38,314 bases of DNA from Cytophagales bacterium (GTDB lineage Bacteria > Bacteroidota > Bacteroidia > Cytophagales > 172606-1), in contig JAUJNL010000031.1 in the NCBI GenBank assembly GCA_030448185.1, forward strand, positions 25,470 through 63,783, written 5' to 3'. The position numbers and the translations under genes were made by a program. The notes beneath the pieces were generated by a model. That model saw only the letters and a list, made by a program, of their open reading frames with translations. It did not search any database and was not told the origin of the DNA. This document shows, one piece after another, positions 18,411 through 27,983 of the stretch. Numbering within the stretch: position 1 is the first letter of the stretch; each line of letters begins with the position of its first letter.

Positions 18411-18732
18411 TTGTCTATTGTACAAATTTGTGATGCGGAGGACATTAAGATTCTGAAAGGGGTAGTCAGTAAAGACCCTATTCACATGCATATCGAGTAT
18501 GCCCCGGCTAAGTCGATCAGCGACATTGTCAAAAAACTCCAAGGGAGAACGAGTCGAAAGTTGCAACAAGAGTACCCGGAATTGCAGAAGCGTTACGCTC
18601 GGCAAACACTTCTGGGCGATTGGTTATGGAATCTGGAGTACGGGTAACGTGACTGATGAAATGGTAGAAGAATACCTGGAGCATCATCGCAACCCATCCA
18701 ACAATGATAACAACAATATGATTTTGGAGTAG
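18411..18732 (+). pseudogene. IS200/IS605-family TnpA (Y1 HUH transposase) remnant
   Basis: The first frame shows IVQICDAEDIKILKGVVSKD, then the HUH motif as HMH in IHMHIEY, then SDIVKKLQGRTSRKLQQEYPEL. It ends out of frame; one base skipped near 18595 gives LGKHFWAIGYGIWSTG and DEMVEEYLEHH, which holds the catalytic Tyr, to TAG at 18730-18732. The first 45 or so residues of a normal 140-residue TnpA are missing or too degenerate to see. A single-strand transposase of this class is a credible past mover of the REP-like repeats in this window, including the one just upstream. No TnpB partner is present. Confidence 0.8.
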
Positions 18733-18817
18733 TGCCATAAGCTGTTTACCTATTTAGGAAGTTCATTCCTTCTTTAAACCAAACCTATGCACTTTCACTG
18801 CATTGTTATTTAGTTTC

Positions 18818-19040
18818 CGGAATGAAGCCCATAAGCAACTCAAGCATCACTATATTGAAAGTGAAGCTCGAAGGCAAAGGCAGGAATACGGCGGGCCTGG
18901 GAGCCAAAGTGACCATTTTCTACGGAGGTAAGCTGCAATACCAGAAACAAATGCCGGCCCGTGGGTACCAGTCCAGCGTGTCACCAGTGCTGCATTTTGG
19001 CCTGAGTTCGGAGCAAACGGTAGATTCTCTGCAGGGGTAA
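18818..19040 (+). pseudogene. Fragment of a CRTAC1 (FG-GAP/ASPIC-UnbV) family protein
   Basis: About 70 residues match the ASPIC/UnbV domain at the end of large secreted repeat proteins: LKVKLEGKGRNTAGLGAKVTIFYGG, then MPARGYQSSVSPVLHFGLS and TVDSLQ. The full proteins are 500-1100 residues; neither the FG-GAP repeats nor the end of the domain is present, since a stop follows DSLQG and the next 150 bases are non-coding. This is a relic of a deleted gene, next to transposase debris. Confidence 0.75.
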
Positions 19041-19238
19041 CAACCGATACAAACTCGATGGAAAACAAAAATTCCCTAAGGGAATTTACCTGCTTCATCT
19101 AACCCAGCATGCTATCTTTAAATCAGTTAAGCTTGTTAACTGGTAGTCAACGTATTTATTAGATGGTTATGAGCTTGTATAGCGTAAAAGCGGGAAGTGG
19201 GTGCCTGGAAATAGAGGTTTATTCCGAAAACTGAAGCA

Positions 19239-19296
19239 GCCTAAAACAAAAGAAAGCCCTAGCTTTGAGAAACCAGGGCCTTCTTTTGTTTTAGGC
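19239..19296. terminator. Strong bidirectional terminator-like hairpin
   Basis: 22-base arms, 19239-19260 and 19275-19296, with one mismatch and a 14-base loop. The arms carry AAAACAAAAGAA / TTCTTTTGTTTT, so T-rich sequence lies on the 3' side for both strands. It lies just downstream of the minus-strand T9SS gene (stop at 19342) and likely ends it. Confidence 0.7.
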
Positions 19297-19341
19297 TTAA
19301 TTGGGGTAAACAGGTGTTATAAAGTGGAATTGATTGGCAGG

Positions 19342-20561
19342 CTAATGTACCACAATTTTGCGGGTAACTTCACGGGTATCTAACCGGATCTTGGCAAGAT
19401 ATACTCCCTTGGCTAAAACCGGGTAAAAGGATAAAACAGCGTGAGAAGTAGTAACCTCTAGAGAGTGGCTGTTTTTATTGATAGGTTTGCCAAAAATATC
19501 AGTGATCTCAATGAAGAGACTATTAGAGTAGGCAAAATAAAAGCTAATCTCTTGTCCATTAGAAGGATTAGGGATTACGGTTAGGAAGTCGATGTCAGTA
19601 GGAGGAACGGTTACTGCTACGATTTTACTGTACGAAAACGCGCCATCCAAATCCGTTTGTTTGAGCCGGTAATAGGAAGTATTGGGTAAAGGATTGTGGT
19701 CGTAACGCTGGTAATGTGAATACGCACTACTTGTTTGTTTTCCTGCAATTCGGTCTATTTCCTTAAAATTCACTCCGTCAGCGGAACGTTCAATGGTAAA
19801 GTAGTCATTGTTTTCTTCACTAGCCGTAATCCAGGTCAGTAATACAGCAGGGCTTTTATCGGCAGACTGCTCCTTCCCGTATTGGGCTCCGAAGGAAATC
19901 AGTTCAATAGGAAGCAGCATATTTCATACGTAGCGCTAGGGTTCTCTTTACAAGCGACGCACCAAACTAGGTACTGGCCTTGGATGAAGGTTGGCGGATT
20001 AGACTCAACCGTAGTACAGTTGGTACTGCCACTCGAGGAACAACCTTCGATTAAAAAGTAGCTGTCGACAGTAGGAGCTACCCCTTTCACGGCAATATTC
20101 CCATTGTTTTTCACGCAGACATTTCCCTTAGCATTTAACAGGGCACCCCCATCAAGCGTTACACTGCCTTGCAGGTCAATTTCAGGTTACCGGTTATAAT
20201 CACGTTCACCTTACCCATAATAAGTAGCTCAGATGGATTCTGGCCGGTACCATTGTCAATGGTTAAGCTCTTGACCCTGACATCAGAAGTAATGGTTACG
20301 CTATCTTTGGCAATAATGACATCATCATTAGACCTGGAATATTGACCCCGATTACCGCAACAGGGGGATTATTCGGACAACCCGGCGTGTTGTTCCAGGT
20401 ACAGGGGTCATTCCAGTTTCCATCTCTAATGGAGGAGAAGGTGGCAGCGGCTAAAGACTGGGATAAATAGTACAAAAAAAAGCACGCTTACGATCAGCAG
20501 AATCTTAAAGGTTGCCCTTTGAGCTCCTGCTACCCTGCTGCTTTACAAAGAATAGTTCCAT
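19342..20561 (-). pseudogene. Secreted T9SS-sorted beta-helix-like protein, at least four frameshifts
   Basis: Start at 20561 with a hydrophobic signal (KILLIVSVLFF) that ends near QSLA. The next stretch reads FSSIRDGNWNDPCTWNNTPGC, the typical opening of Bacteroidota proteins with repeats such as VTITSDVRVKSLTIDNGT and VNVIITGNL. A fibronectin-like or spacer segment (LPIELISFGAQ, WITASEENNDYFTIERS) leads to a T9SS C-terminal domain (VIPNPSNGQEISFYF, ending REVTRKIVVH). Frame changes are needed near 19915, 20184, 20333 and in the 20474-20510 stretch with a long A run. Most are one-base changes in homopolymers. If restored, about 405 residues. Likely a surface or secreted adhesive or structural protein; substrate unknown. 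Confidence 0.75.
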
Positions 20562-20699
20562 AGTCCCTCTTGATGTGTATCACTTAATTAGGTTTGGATC
20601 AATAATGGTAAGCAGGAGTGTAAGCTTTGCATTTAAATAATTGTAGTAGAATTACTAATAAGTAGTCTTGGTAACGACTTTCTTCATTGCACCTCCCGT

Positions 20700-21191
20700 T
20701 CAGCTTTTCCTCAACATCTTTTTCAGCAACGCCATTTGGCCAGTATGATAAAGATCATGCCCAATGTTGCGTTGCAGCAGTTTGTAATAGTCATATGAAC
20801 GGCCGGGCACAATCTGCATCAGCCTTTCATCCGGAAAATTCTCTAGGGCAATCAGTAACTGTTGTTGGCTATTTTCCAGGGCTAATCTTGCGGCCTCCCA
20901 AGCTAACTGACTATCCTCTTTAACGGGAGGCCAATCGTGGGCGGGATCAGTGATATCAAACGATGGGTCACCGGCTAGTTTATTCCAGGTAAAGATTCGC
21001 CAACTGGTCATGTGTAGGACCAGTTCCCAAATGGAGTGACCCGATGAAATGGGACGCAGGGACGCTTCCGCGGCTGTAACGTCCTTTAATACTTCTCCCA
21101 CACTGGGGCCATGCCAGGCATTTCCATTATATGTGTCCTGCAATGTATGTGAAATACGTTGCGCTTCAGGGTAATAGGCAGAAGGCTGCAT
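20700..21191 (-). CDS. DinB family protein
   Basis: A 163-residue four-helix DinB/YfiT-like protein. Putative metal-binding histidines are seen in SGHSIWELVLHMTSW and in RNIGHDLYHTGQMALLKK. The family includes metal-dependent thiol transferases (bacillithiol-type) and many members of unknown role. The length and start are normal. It is followed by 138 bases that lead into the broken T9SS gene on the same strand; no clear partner is seen. Confidence 0.85.
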   Translation of the reverse strand: MQPSAYYPEAQRISHTLQDTYNGNAWHGPSVGEVLKDVTAAEASLRPISSGHSIWELVLHMTSWRIFTWNKLAGDPSFDITDPAHDWPPVKEDSQLAWEAARLALENSQQQLLIALENFPDERLMQIVPGRSYDYYKLLQRNIGHDLYHTGQMALLKKMLRKS

Positions 21192-21427
21192 AACGATACG
21201 GGATTAAGTAGAGTACTAAAGTGGTTGGTATAGAGTGACGCAATTTTTGGGAGTAATTTTGATTATCCAAGAAATTATAATAATATTTATATAACATTCG
21301 TCACCGTTTGGCTTCCAGTGAGCAGCTAATTAGGAGCCGATGGTTAAAGATACCAGTTTTGAAAAATATAGTATCCGCTGTCACCAACATATTGATGAAC
21401 ACTGATCTTCAATCTGAATAATCCCTG

Positions 21428-22435
21428 ATGCTGAAAAATTTAGTAAAATATTTTAAAGTTTTATTAGGGGTTTCCGTGTTACTGGGGTGTAATCGCAGTA
21501 CCCCGGAAACCCAGGAGGCTGCTGGCAATACGGCTCCGCGGGTTATTAAGATTGCTATGATCCCCAAGGGCACGACCCACGGATTTTGGAACACGGTACA
21601 TGCCGGGGCCGCCAAAGCAGCTCACGAACTGGACGTGCAGCTATACTGGCAAGGCCCTTTAAAGGAAGATGACCGGCAAGTTCAGATCCAAACCGTGCAA
21701 AACTTTATCAGCCAAGGCGTAGATGCCATTGCCTTGGCGCCCCTGGATTCCCGCAGTCTGGTTCCATCCGTAAAAGCGGCTCGTGGAAAACAGATTCCGG
21801 TTATTATCTTTGATTCAGATCTGGCTTCGGATAATTACGAAAGTTTCATTGCCACCGATAACCACGAAGGAGGCCGACAAGGTGCCAAACGCCTCGCAGA
21901 AGTAATGGGTGGGAAGGGAAAAGTAATCCTGTTGCGGTATGCGGAAGGTTCGGCCAGTAATACGCACCGTGAAGAAGGTTTTCTGGCAGGAATAAACGAG
22001 TTGGGGAGGAGTATGGAATTACTCTCTACGAATCAATACGCTGGTGTGACCATGGAAAAGGCGTACCAGGTAGCCCAGAACCTGCTTAACCGTCACCCGG
22101 AAGTCAGGGGGATTTTCTGCCCGAATGAAATTTTAACCCAGGCCGTCCTTCGGGCGCTGCAAACCGTACATAGAACGGGTACCGTGAAACTGGTAGGCTT
22201 TGATTCGAATCAAACCCTGATTGCGGCGCTTAAGGCTGGGCAGGTACACGGTCTAGCCGTGCAGGACCCTTTTAATATGGGATATATTGCCGTTAAAACT
22301 GCCAAAAAAGTAATAGAAGGCGAACCAGTCGCCAAGCGCATTGATACGGGAGTAACTATGGTTACCCCGGAAAATATGGAAGAGCCAGCCATTAAAACTT
22401 TACTCTACCCGGAGAATGATAAATGGCTGCAATGA
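21428..22435 (+). CDS. Periplasmic sugar-binding lipoprotein (RbsB/type I PBP family)
   Basis: A signal with lipobox LLGC (Cys21) precedes a periplasmic-binding-protein fold like RbsB: IKIAMIPKGTTHGFWNTVHAGAAKAA at the first lobe, QTVQNFISQGVDAIALAPLDS, then FIATDNHEGGRQGAKRLAEVMGG, and GTVKLVGFDSNQTLIAALKAGQ near the end. In ABC importers it captures a sugar; here neither permease nor ATPase is next to it. The next gene, 54 bases on, is myo-inositol oxygenase, so inositol is the best guess at ligand and the protein may act as a sensor or work with a distant transporter. Confidence 0.88.
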   Translation: MLKNLVKYFKVLLGVSVLLGCNRSTPETQEAAGNTAPRVIKIAMIPKGTTHGFWNTVHAGAAKAAHELDVQLYWQGPLKEDDRQVQIQTVQNFISQGVDAIALAPLDSRSLVPSVKAARGKQIPVIIFDSDLASDNYESFIATDNHEGGRQGAKRLAEVMGGKGKVILLRYAEGSASNTHREEGFLAGINELGRSMELLSTNQYAGVTMEKAYQVAQNLLNRHPEVRGIFCPNEILTQAVLRALQTVHRTGTVKLVGFDSNQTLIAALKAGQVHGLAVQDPFNMGYIAVKTAKKVIEGEPVAKRIDTGVTMVTPENMEEPAIKTLLYPENDKWLQ

Positions 22436-22489
22436 CAGTAAAAGAATTAATCCCATAAAGGGTACGCATTAATTAACTTTTTATACAAA

Positions 22490-23371
22490 ATGCAAACGGA
22501 CCAAAAATTGGATACCCCAAAAGTCAATCCACTGAATAATCTGGAGGAGTGGGAAGACGACTTGCTGCGGCGTTATCCGGAGGCCGGACAACCCACCAGA
22601 AAACAGGAAGAATACCGCAATTATGAAAATCCCGAAAGGGACACTGTCCGGGAATTTTACCGGCTTAATCACCGCTACCAGACCTACGATTTTGTGCGGG
22701 AGAAGGAACGTGAATTTCTCCAGTTTAACAAAAAGGAGATGTCCGTGTGGAATGCCCTGGAGTATCTGAATACGCTGATCGACGACTCGGACCCCGATAC
22801 GGACCTTGACCAGTTGCAACACCTGATGCAGACTTCCGAAGCCATCAGGGCCGATGGCCACCCGGACTGGTTTGTATTAACCGGCTTTTTGCATGATCTG
22901 GGTAAAGTATTATGCCTGTTTGGGGAGCCCCAGTGGGCCGTAGTAGGGGATACCTTTCCGGTTGGCTGTCAATTCTCCGATAAAATCGTGTATCCGGAGT
23001 TTTTTGCGGATAATCCCGATACGTATGACGAACAGTACAACACCAAATACGGCGTGTATGAACCGGGATGCGGCCTGCGAAAGGTTCATATGTCGTGGGG
23101 GCACGATGAGTACCTCTACCAGATGTTAAAGGATTATCTGCCCGAACCGGCCTTGTACATGATCCGGTACCATTCGTTCTATGCGCAGCACCGCGAACAT
23201 GCCTACGAACACCTCCTCGATGACCATGACCGGGAGATGTTTGCCTGGGTGAATAAATTCAATCCGTATGACCTGTATTCGAAGTGCCCTACGCCGCCGG
23301 ATGTGGCCCGTCTAAAGCCTTACTACGAAGATTTAATCGCAAAATACCTGCCGGCTACGCTGAAACTATAG
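22490..23371 (+). CDS. miox: Inositol oxygenase (MIOX)
   Basis: This di-iron enzyme opens the ring of myo-inositol with O2 to give D-glucuronate. The 293-residue length and the full sequence match the family. All six iron ligands are present: His124 (DGHPDW), His135 and Asp136 (FLHDLGK), His205 (SWGHDEY), His228 (RYHSFY) and Asp261 (FNPYDLYSK). It sits 54 bases after a sugar-binding lipoprotein on the same strand and probably shares its transcript. Later glucuronate genes are not in the window. A terminator follows at 23394-23427. Confidence 0.95.
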   Translation: MQTDQKLDTPKVNPLNNLEEWEDDLLRRYPEAGQPTRKQEEYRNYENPERDTVREFYRLNHRYQTYDFVREKEREFLQFNKKEMSVWNALEYLNTLIDDSDPDTDLDQLQHLMQTSEAIRADGHPDWFVLTGFLHDLGKVLCLFGEPQWAVVGDTFPVGCQFSDKIVYPEFFADNPDTYDEQYNTKYGVYEPGCGLRKVHMSWGHDEYLYQMLKDYLPEPALYMIRYHSFYAQHREHAYEHLLDDHDREMFAWVNKFNPYDLYSKCPTPPDVARLKPYYEDLIAKYLPATLKL

Positions 23372-23393
23372 ACATTGCCGAGAGAAAGTTTAC

Positions 23394-23427
23394 ATCCCGG
23401 AGATGCTTCATTTCCGGGATATTTTTT
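23394..23427 (+). terminator. Rho-independent terminator after miox
   Basis: ATCCCGGA (23394-23401) pairs with TCCGGGAT (23413-23420), eight pairs, eleven-base loop, followed by ATTTTTT. Confidence 0.75.
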
Positions 23428-24036
23428 GCATTCTGGCAGTAAATCAAGGGAAGAAAGAATTGATCATCAGCCATCATCCAGCCTGAAAATGCTCTTCGAA
23501 ATATCACAAGGGTAGCTGAGGGAAAAGCCTGGTTATTGTGTGATAGCGTATCCTCAAAAGTGAGGTATTGGCCCAAAAAGTTAAATCTCTGGCCTCATCT
23601 ATTGCAAACGAGCCCTTTTTAACCAGTTTCTGACCATTTCTTCAGGCAAATTGCATTTACTTCTTTTGTAGAAATTAGGTCCTTATTATCAATTTTTAAT
23701 ATAAATGGTCAGTGAATTACAGAATTCCAACGGGAATTAGCCCAAAAAAAGCTTCTGAAGGGACCATTGTAGAAAAGTGCTACAGAAAAAGGAAGTTATG
23801 GTTTCAGAAGCCGACGTAAGAATTACATGAATCTTACTTGCCCTATATTTTGTAAGGATTTCTTTTTCTAATCAGTTTTCAAAAATAGTACTTGGGTACA
23901 GTTACCGGAAGCTTTTTTTACGGCTTTACTGATTGTTAGGAGGAGTAGTAAAAAAAGCTTAGCTGACGTATAAAAACCTCCTGCCAGCTACTTCTCCTTT
24001 TCGGATAACTGTTGTTTGCTTAAATAACCTACCCGT
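23428..24036. other. About 610-base intergenic region, no gene seen
   Basis: No open frame here has family features on either strand. AT-rich tracts near 23680-23700 and 23880-23960 could hold the promoter of the downstream kinase, but I could not pick a convincing pair of promoter boxes. The word AAGCTT is repeated within A/T-rich sequence at 23748-23753, 23910-23915 and 23955-23960. Confidence 0.4.
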
Positions 24037-25482
24037 ATGGTTCCCGTACCTCCCACCAGGAAACGCCTTATTACGCTTTCCCCCTTTATCTTGCCGGGCC
24101 AGTCATCGGAAGGCCGTAAGCCTTTTTACGTAAATCTTTCTGCGCAGAATCAATCTTTCAAGTTCAAGCAACTGCATCTTTTATTGAGAACACCGGCCGC
24201 CCGGGAGAATGTGGTACAGTACTGGCGGGAGAAGATTTTCAATGCCCTCACCTTGTTCTTTCTGGTCATTGGCACCATCATTCTGATTCCAACCGTACTG
24301 GCAGCCTTTGAAAAAGGGTATTGGGGTGTAATTGTACTGGAGTTGGCCGCTTATCTAACAGTACTTTGCATTTTCCTTATGCAGCAGGTGTTCTTTGGTA
24401 TCCGTACCTGGGCTTTCTTCCTGATACTTTATTTGCTGGGAGCTGGGGTCGAAATCATGCTGGGACCTTACGGCTCCGGATTGATCTGCCTGTTTATGAT
24501 CCCGATTCTGGCTGCTATTCTGCACGGACTCCGGTCGGCTGTACTAACAATTGTACTAAACACCCTTGCCTTTATTGCAATGGGCATATTGCTGGGGCAG
24601 AACTTACTGACCGATAGTAAATTAATGATCTATGACCTGGCCGGATGGGCCATTGTCAGCATTAATTTTACCTGCGTAAGCACCGTCATTACCCTTTCGG
24701 TAGCCATGATTGTACATCGGATCGAACTGGGCCTACTGCGCGAAAAAGAGGTAATGGCCCAGAAACACGCCGAAACCGAAAAGCTCCGGAAGGTAAATGC
24801 CGAGCTTGACCGCTTTGTGTACAGCGCCTCCCATGACTTGAGGGCACCATTGACTTCTTTGCAGGGACTGATCAACATTTATCACCTGGAGAAAAGCGAA
24901 CCGCAGCGAGAAGAAATACTGAAAATGATGGGACAAAGAGTGGACAAAATGAATGGCTTTATTAGCCAGATCATTGACTACTCCTGGAATAGCCGCGTGG
25001 AGGTATATAGCGAAGAAGTTGATTTTCACTCACTGATCACCGGAGTGCTGGATAACCTACAGTTTGACGAAGGATATAAGGAAACCAATGTCCAAACGGT
25101 TATTCAAGGCGCTGCCTCTTTTTATTCCGACGAGAAACGCATTTGGCTGATTATAAACAACTTACTATCAAACTGTTTTAAATACCGAAATCCATACAGT
25201 CGATCATCCGTTTGGATAGAAATTGAAAAAATGGATGCGGAAGTGCGGATACGGGTTAAAGATAATGGCTTAGGCATCCGGGAGCAACACCTTCCGCACG
25301 TGACCAAGATGTTTTACCGGGCCACTGAAAAAAATGTTGGTTCAGGGCTAGGGTTGTTTATTGTAAAGGAAACAGCAGACACCCTGCAGGGCCGTATAGG
25401 AATTACTTCTGAGGTCAATCAAGGAAATACTGTAAAGCTTACCCTTCCCAATCTTGCGCTAACTTCGATTGCTGGAGACTGA
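24037..25482 (+). CDS. Membrane sensor histidine kinase
   Basis: 481 residues. After about 65 N-terminal soluble residues there are six hydrophobic segments between about 68 and 230, the layout of MASE-like or 7TM-type sensor parts. A short coil (LREKEVMAQKHAETEKLRKVNAELDRF) leads to a HisKA domain with phospho-His266 in SASHDLRAPLTSL and to an HATPase with NNLLSNCFKYRNP, DNGLGI and GSGLGLFIV. There is no receiver domain and no response regulator nearby, so it is an orphan kinase. The long hydrophilic start (VPVPPTRKRLITLSP) may mean the true start is a later codon. Confidence 0.88.
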   Translation: MVPVPPTRKRLITLSPFILPGQSSEGRKPFYVNLSAQNQSFKFKQLHLLLRTPAARENVVQYWREKIFNALTLFFLVIGTIILIPTVLAAFEKGYWGVIVLELAAYLTVLCIFLMQQVFFGIRTWAFFLILYLLGAGVEIMLGPYGSGLICLFMIPILAAILHGLRSAVLTIVLNTLAFIAMGILLGQNLLTDSKLMIYDLAGWAIVSINFTCVSTVITLSVAMIVHRIELGLLREKEVMAQKHAETEKLRKVNAELDRFVYSASHDLRAPLTSLQGLINIYHLEKSEPQREEILKMMGQRVDKMNGFISQIIDYSWNSRVEVYSEEVDFHSLITGVLDNLQFDEGYKETNVQTVIQGAASFYSDEKRIWLIINNLLSNCFKYRNPYSRSSVWIEIEKMDAEVRIRVKDNGLGIREQHLPHVTKMFYRATEKNVGSGLGLFIVKETADTLQGRIGITSEVNQGNTVKLTLPNLALTSIAGD

Positions 25483-25563
25483 ATGTCTTTGAAAATGAGC
25501 ATCTAAGCTCATAATCGTTTGTAGTACCAGGTCCGTTACCATCCGGAGGCTGCTTTCAGAAAG

Positions 25564-26289
25564 CTATATACTCCGGTCGGTAGGCTGGTGGTAATGCTCA
25601 AACAAGGGAGCCCGGGACATAATACCGGCAAGAATCGCTTGATCGGCTCCGGCTTGCAGGGCCTGATAATAATGATAGGCCACTTCCAGTTCTTTAGCTG
25701 AAATACAGGTTACCGAAAAAGCATCGGATAACCCCGCTTTCCGGAAGGAAAGGTGATCGGCATAATTGGTAACAATTTTGTCAAACCGTTTGACGAAAAT
25801 CCGTTCGTTTTCGGCCTGCTCTTCCAAGGTAAGCAATACTTTTCCCGCCGATTCTTCACTTAGCGGCCACAGGGCAATGCGGTCACCAAAACCGCACATC
25901 TCCAGGTTGATCAATCCTACTAAGTGATTGATGCCAAATTGCTTTACGTACGCTGCCGAACCTTTTAAACCGGTTTCTTCCTCATCAAAGAAATAAAAAT
26001 TTACGCCGAAATGAACGGGTCGTCGGCCTGACAATCCGCTGAGCACTCCCAGGCAAACGGCTACTGCCGAAGCATTGTCGTTGGCTCCCGGTGAGCCCGG
26101 TACGGCATCGAAATGAGACCCGATCCCGAGTGAAAGAGGCTGCCCCGACGAAACGATAATATTGGTTCCGCTTTCGTATTCATGCGTTTGGAAAGGAACC
26201 TGCAGGGTGGTCAATAAGTCTTTAATTGCCTCCATGCGGGCTCCTCTGGATTGCCCTTCCAATATCTTTACGTATTCCAGTAATTTCAT
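25564..26289 (-). CDS. M28 family metallopeptidase, apparently cut short by an in-frame TAG
   Basis: ATG 26289 (MKLLEYVKILEGQ) is preferred over 26319. The M28 di-zinc aminopeptidase motifs are seen: GSHFDAVPGSPGANDNASAV with the His/Asp ligands, FDEEETG with the catalytic and ligand Glu pair, an Asp region near GFGDR, and the last His in HYHQPTD. Right after it, TAG at 25564-25566 ends the frame. The same frame continues without a stop as LSESSLRMVTDLVLQTIMS to a second TAG at 25459-25461, and that extra segment looks like the family's final helix. So the gene may have a nonsense change; the catalytic residues are all retained. The extended end would overlap the 3' end of the convergent kinase. 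Confidence 0.85.
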   Translation of the reverse strand: MKLLEYVKILEGQSRGARMEAIKDLLTTLQVPFQTHEYESGTNIIVSSGQPLSLGIGSHFDAVPGSPGANDNASAVAVCLGVLSGLSGRRPVHFGVNFYFFDEEETGLKGSAAYVKQFGINHLVGLINLEMCGFGDRIALWPLSEESAGKVLLTLEEQAENERIFVKRFDKIVTNYADHLSFRKAGLSDAFSVTCISAKELEVAYHYYQALQAGADQAILAGIMSRAPLFEHYHQPTDRSI

Positions 26290-26441
26290 CAGCGCAGATT
26301 TTAGGATAAAGTTACGCAAGTCAGCCAGCGGAATATATACGGCATTCTTTTTTAAATGCCCGGATTGCCGTTTTAACTAGTAATGCGACTGTTGACTTCC
26401 GGAAAAGTATCTACTTTTACGACCTGCACGACCTGATTGCT

Positions 26442-27110
26442 ATGCAAAAGATACCATTAGCCGTTATTTTTGACATGGATGGGGTGATCGTAGATAATAT
26501 CACCTATCATTTTGACTCCTGGAAGCAATTCTGCGCTGCCCATAGCTTTACCCTTTCCGAAGATGAACTGACCCGTTACGTGAATGGCCGGGTAGCCCGG
26601 GAGGTGCTCGAATATTTGTTTAAACGGGAGCTTACTGCGGAAGAAGTACATCGGTATACAGAAGAGAAAGAAGAGATCTACCGCAGGCTTTACTGGCCTC
26701 ATCTACAGCCTACCCGGGGACTGGTAGATTTTCTGCAACAACTGAAGGCGCAGGGCATTCCTACTGCTGTAGCTACCTCAGCGCCGGCAACCAATATTGA
26801 TTTTACCCTGGCGGGAACCGGCGTGAAGGAGTATTTCCGGACTATCGTAGATGCCCGACACGTGAAAAGGGGAAAACCGGACCCGGAAATCTACCTGAAA
26901 GCGGCTGAGCAAATAGGAGTGACTCCGGAACGCTGCGTGGTGATTGAAGATGCGTTACTGGGAATTGAATCGGGCTTGGCTGCCGGAATGAAAGTCATTG
27001 GCATAGCTACTACCCACCGTCCTGAAGAGTTAACGCATACGCATTTGGTAGTGAAAGATTTTACCGAATTGAGTTACGAAAAGGTCCTTTCACTCTTGGA
27101 AGATAAATAA
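26442..27110 (+). CDS. HAD-superfamily phosphatase/phosphomutase, beta-phosphoglucomutase-like
   Basis: 222 residues, HAD subfamily IA. Motif I is FDMDGVIVDN with the nucleophile Asp, the cap domain follows, motif II is AVATSAP, motif III KRGKPDPEIYLKAA and motif IV VVIEDALLGIESG. Members convert or dephosphorylate sugar phosphates. It is followed 12 bases later by a ROK kinase start and then a SIS domain, a sugar-phosphate set, so the three probably acted on one sugar pathway. The length and frame are intact. Confidence 0.9.
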   Translation: MQKIPLAVIFDMDGVIVDNITYHFDSWKQFCAAHSFTLSEDELTRYVNGRVAREVLEYLFKRELTAEEVHRYTEEKEEIYRRLYWPHLQPTRGLVDFLQQLKAQGIPTAVATSAPATNIDFTLAGTGVKEYFRTIVDARHVKRGKPDPEIYLKAAEQIGVTPERCVVIEDALLGIESGLAAGMKVIGIATTHRPEELTHTHLVVKDFTELSYEKVLSLLEDK

Positions 27111-27122
27111 TAGCCGCGGCAA

Positions 27123-27753
27123 ATGACTCAAACCTGTTTTCTGGCCGTTGAGATCGGGGGCACCAAACTCCAGGTAGCCCTGGGAGATGAAGAGGGACAC
27201 CTGATCCAGAATTGGCGTTTTGCGGTGGAAAAGGCCCGGGGAGCCGAAGGCATCCGGCAAACCCTGCAGGCGGCCGTCAGGGAATTGTCCGTGCGGCCAG
27301 TGGCAGCTGGCGTAGGATTTGGGGGACCCGTTGACTGGAAAACCGGGAAAATTGTGGTATCTCATCAAATTGAGGGCTGGTCAGGGTTTGCCCTGGCTCC
27401 GCTGTATGTCATTGAATGACAATGTAAGCTGGATGACGGCATTAGGAAATGACTATGCGTATAAGGAGGTATTTTCCCGTCAGCTGATGAATTTTGCCCG
27501 GCCCGGCGACCTCGTTTTGACCATGAGTGTCAGTGGCAATTCGCCTAATCTGGTTAAGGCACTGGAGTGGTCCAAGCAACATGGCGTGTACACCATTGCC
27601 TTGGTTGGTGGTAAGCGCGGAAAACTCGCGGAGTTAGCCGATTTTACGATTGTGATTGATGCTACGCACTATGGCCGGGTGGAAGATGCGCACATGGGCG
27701 TTTGTCATATGCTGTGCTACGCCTTTATGGAGCATCCAGATCTGCAAAAATAG
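27123..27753 (+). pseudogene. Chimera: start of a ROK family kinase joined out of frame to the end of a SIS-domain isomerase
   Basis: From 27123, about 92 residues are the ROK N-terminus: FLAVEIGGTKLQVALGD (phosphate loop) to GVGFGGPVDWKTGKIVVSHQ and GWSGFALAP. A ROK kinase should then run on for about 200 more residues. Instead, from about 27400 another frame (start near 27409) reads MSLNDNVSWMTALGNDYAY, GDLVLTMSVSGNSPNLV and HMGVCHMLCYAFM, the last 115 residues of a GmhA-like SIS protein whose first 80 or so residues are absent. The simplest reading is one deletion of roughly 0.8-1 kb from the middle of a ROK-SIS gene pair; a misassembly would look the same. Confidence 0.8.
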
Positions 27754-27823
27754 TTATCGGTTTTTAGTTGCCAGTTGTATCACTTAATAAAATAAAAAGA
27801 GATCCCTTTCCTGACCCATTTCT

Positions 27824-27940
27824 GGCGCAAGTCTTAGCGAAGCGAGACTTGTGCCCCTAAGTAGTTGCCAGTCTCTGACTGGCAAGAAGTCGGAGACTTC
27901 CTCTTATTTGTCCGCACAAGACTGAAGTCTTGCGCGAAAA
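27824..27940. repeat. REP-like dispersed repeat, copy B
   Basis: 27853-27907 is an inverted copy of 18185-18240. Outer palindromes are seen: AAGTCT...AGACTT at 27831-27850 and GACTGAAGTC near 27920. These bases explain most of the 27754-27983 gap. Such blocks of paired palindromes are the form of REP/REPIN units. Confidence 0.75.
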
Positions 27941-27983
27941 AAGACAACTGGAAACTCTAAACCCTAAACCAGAAACTGAAAAA

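Noticed and set aside
23355..23576. Minus-strand 73-codon frame after miox
   Set aside because: It overlaps the terminator and has no recognisable feature.
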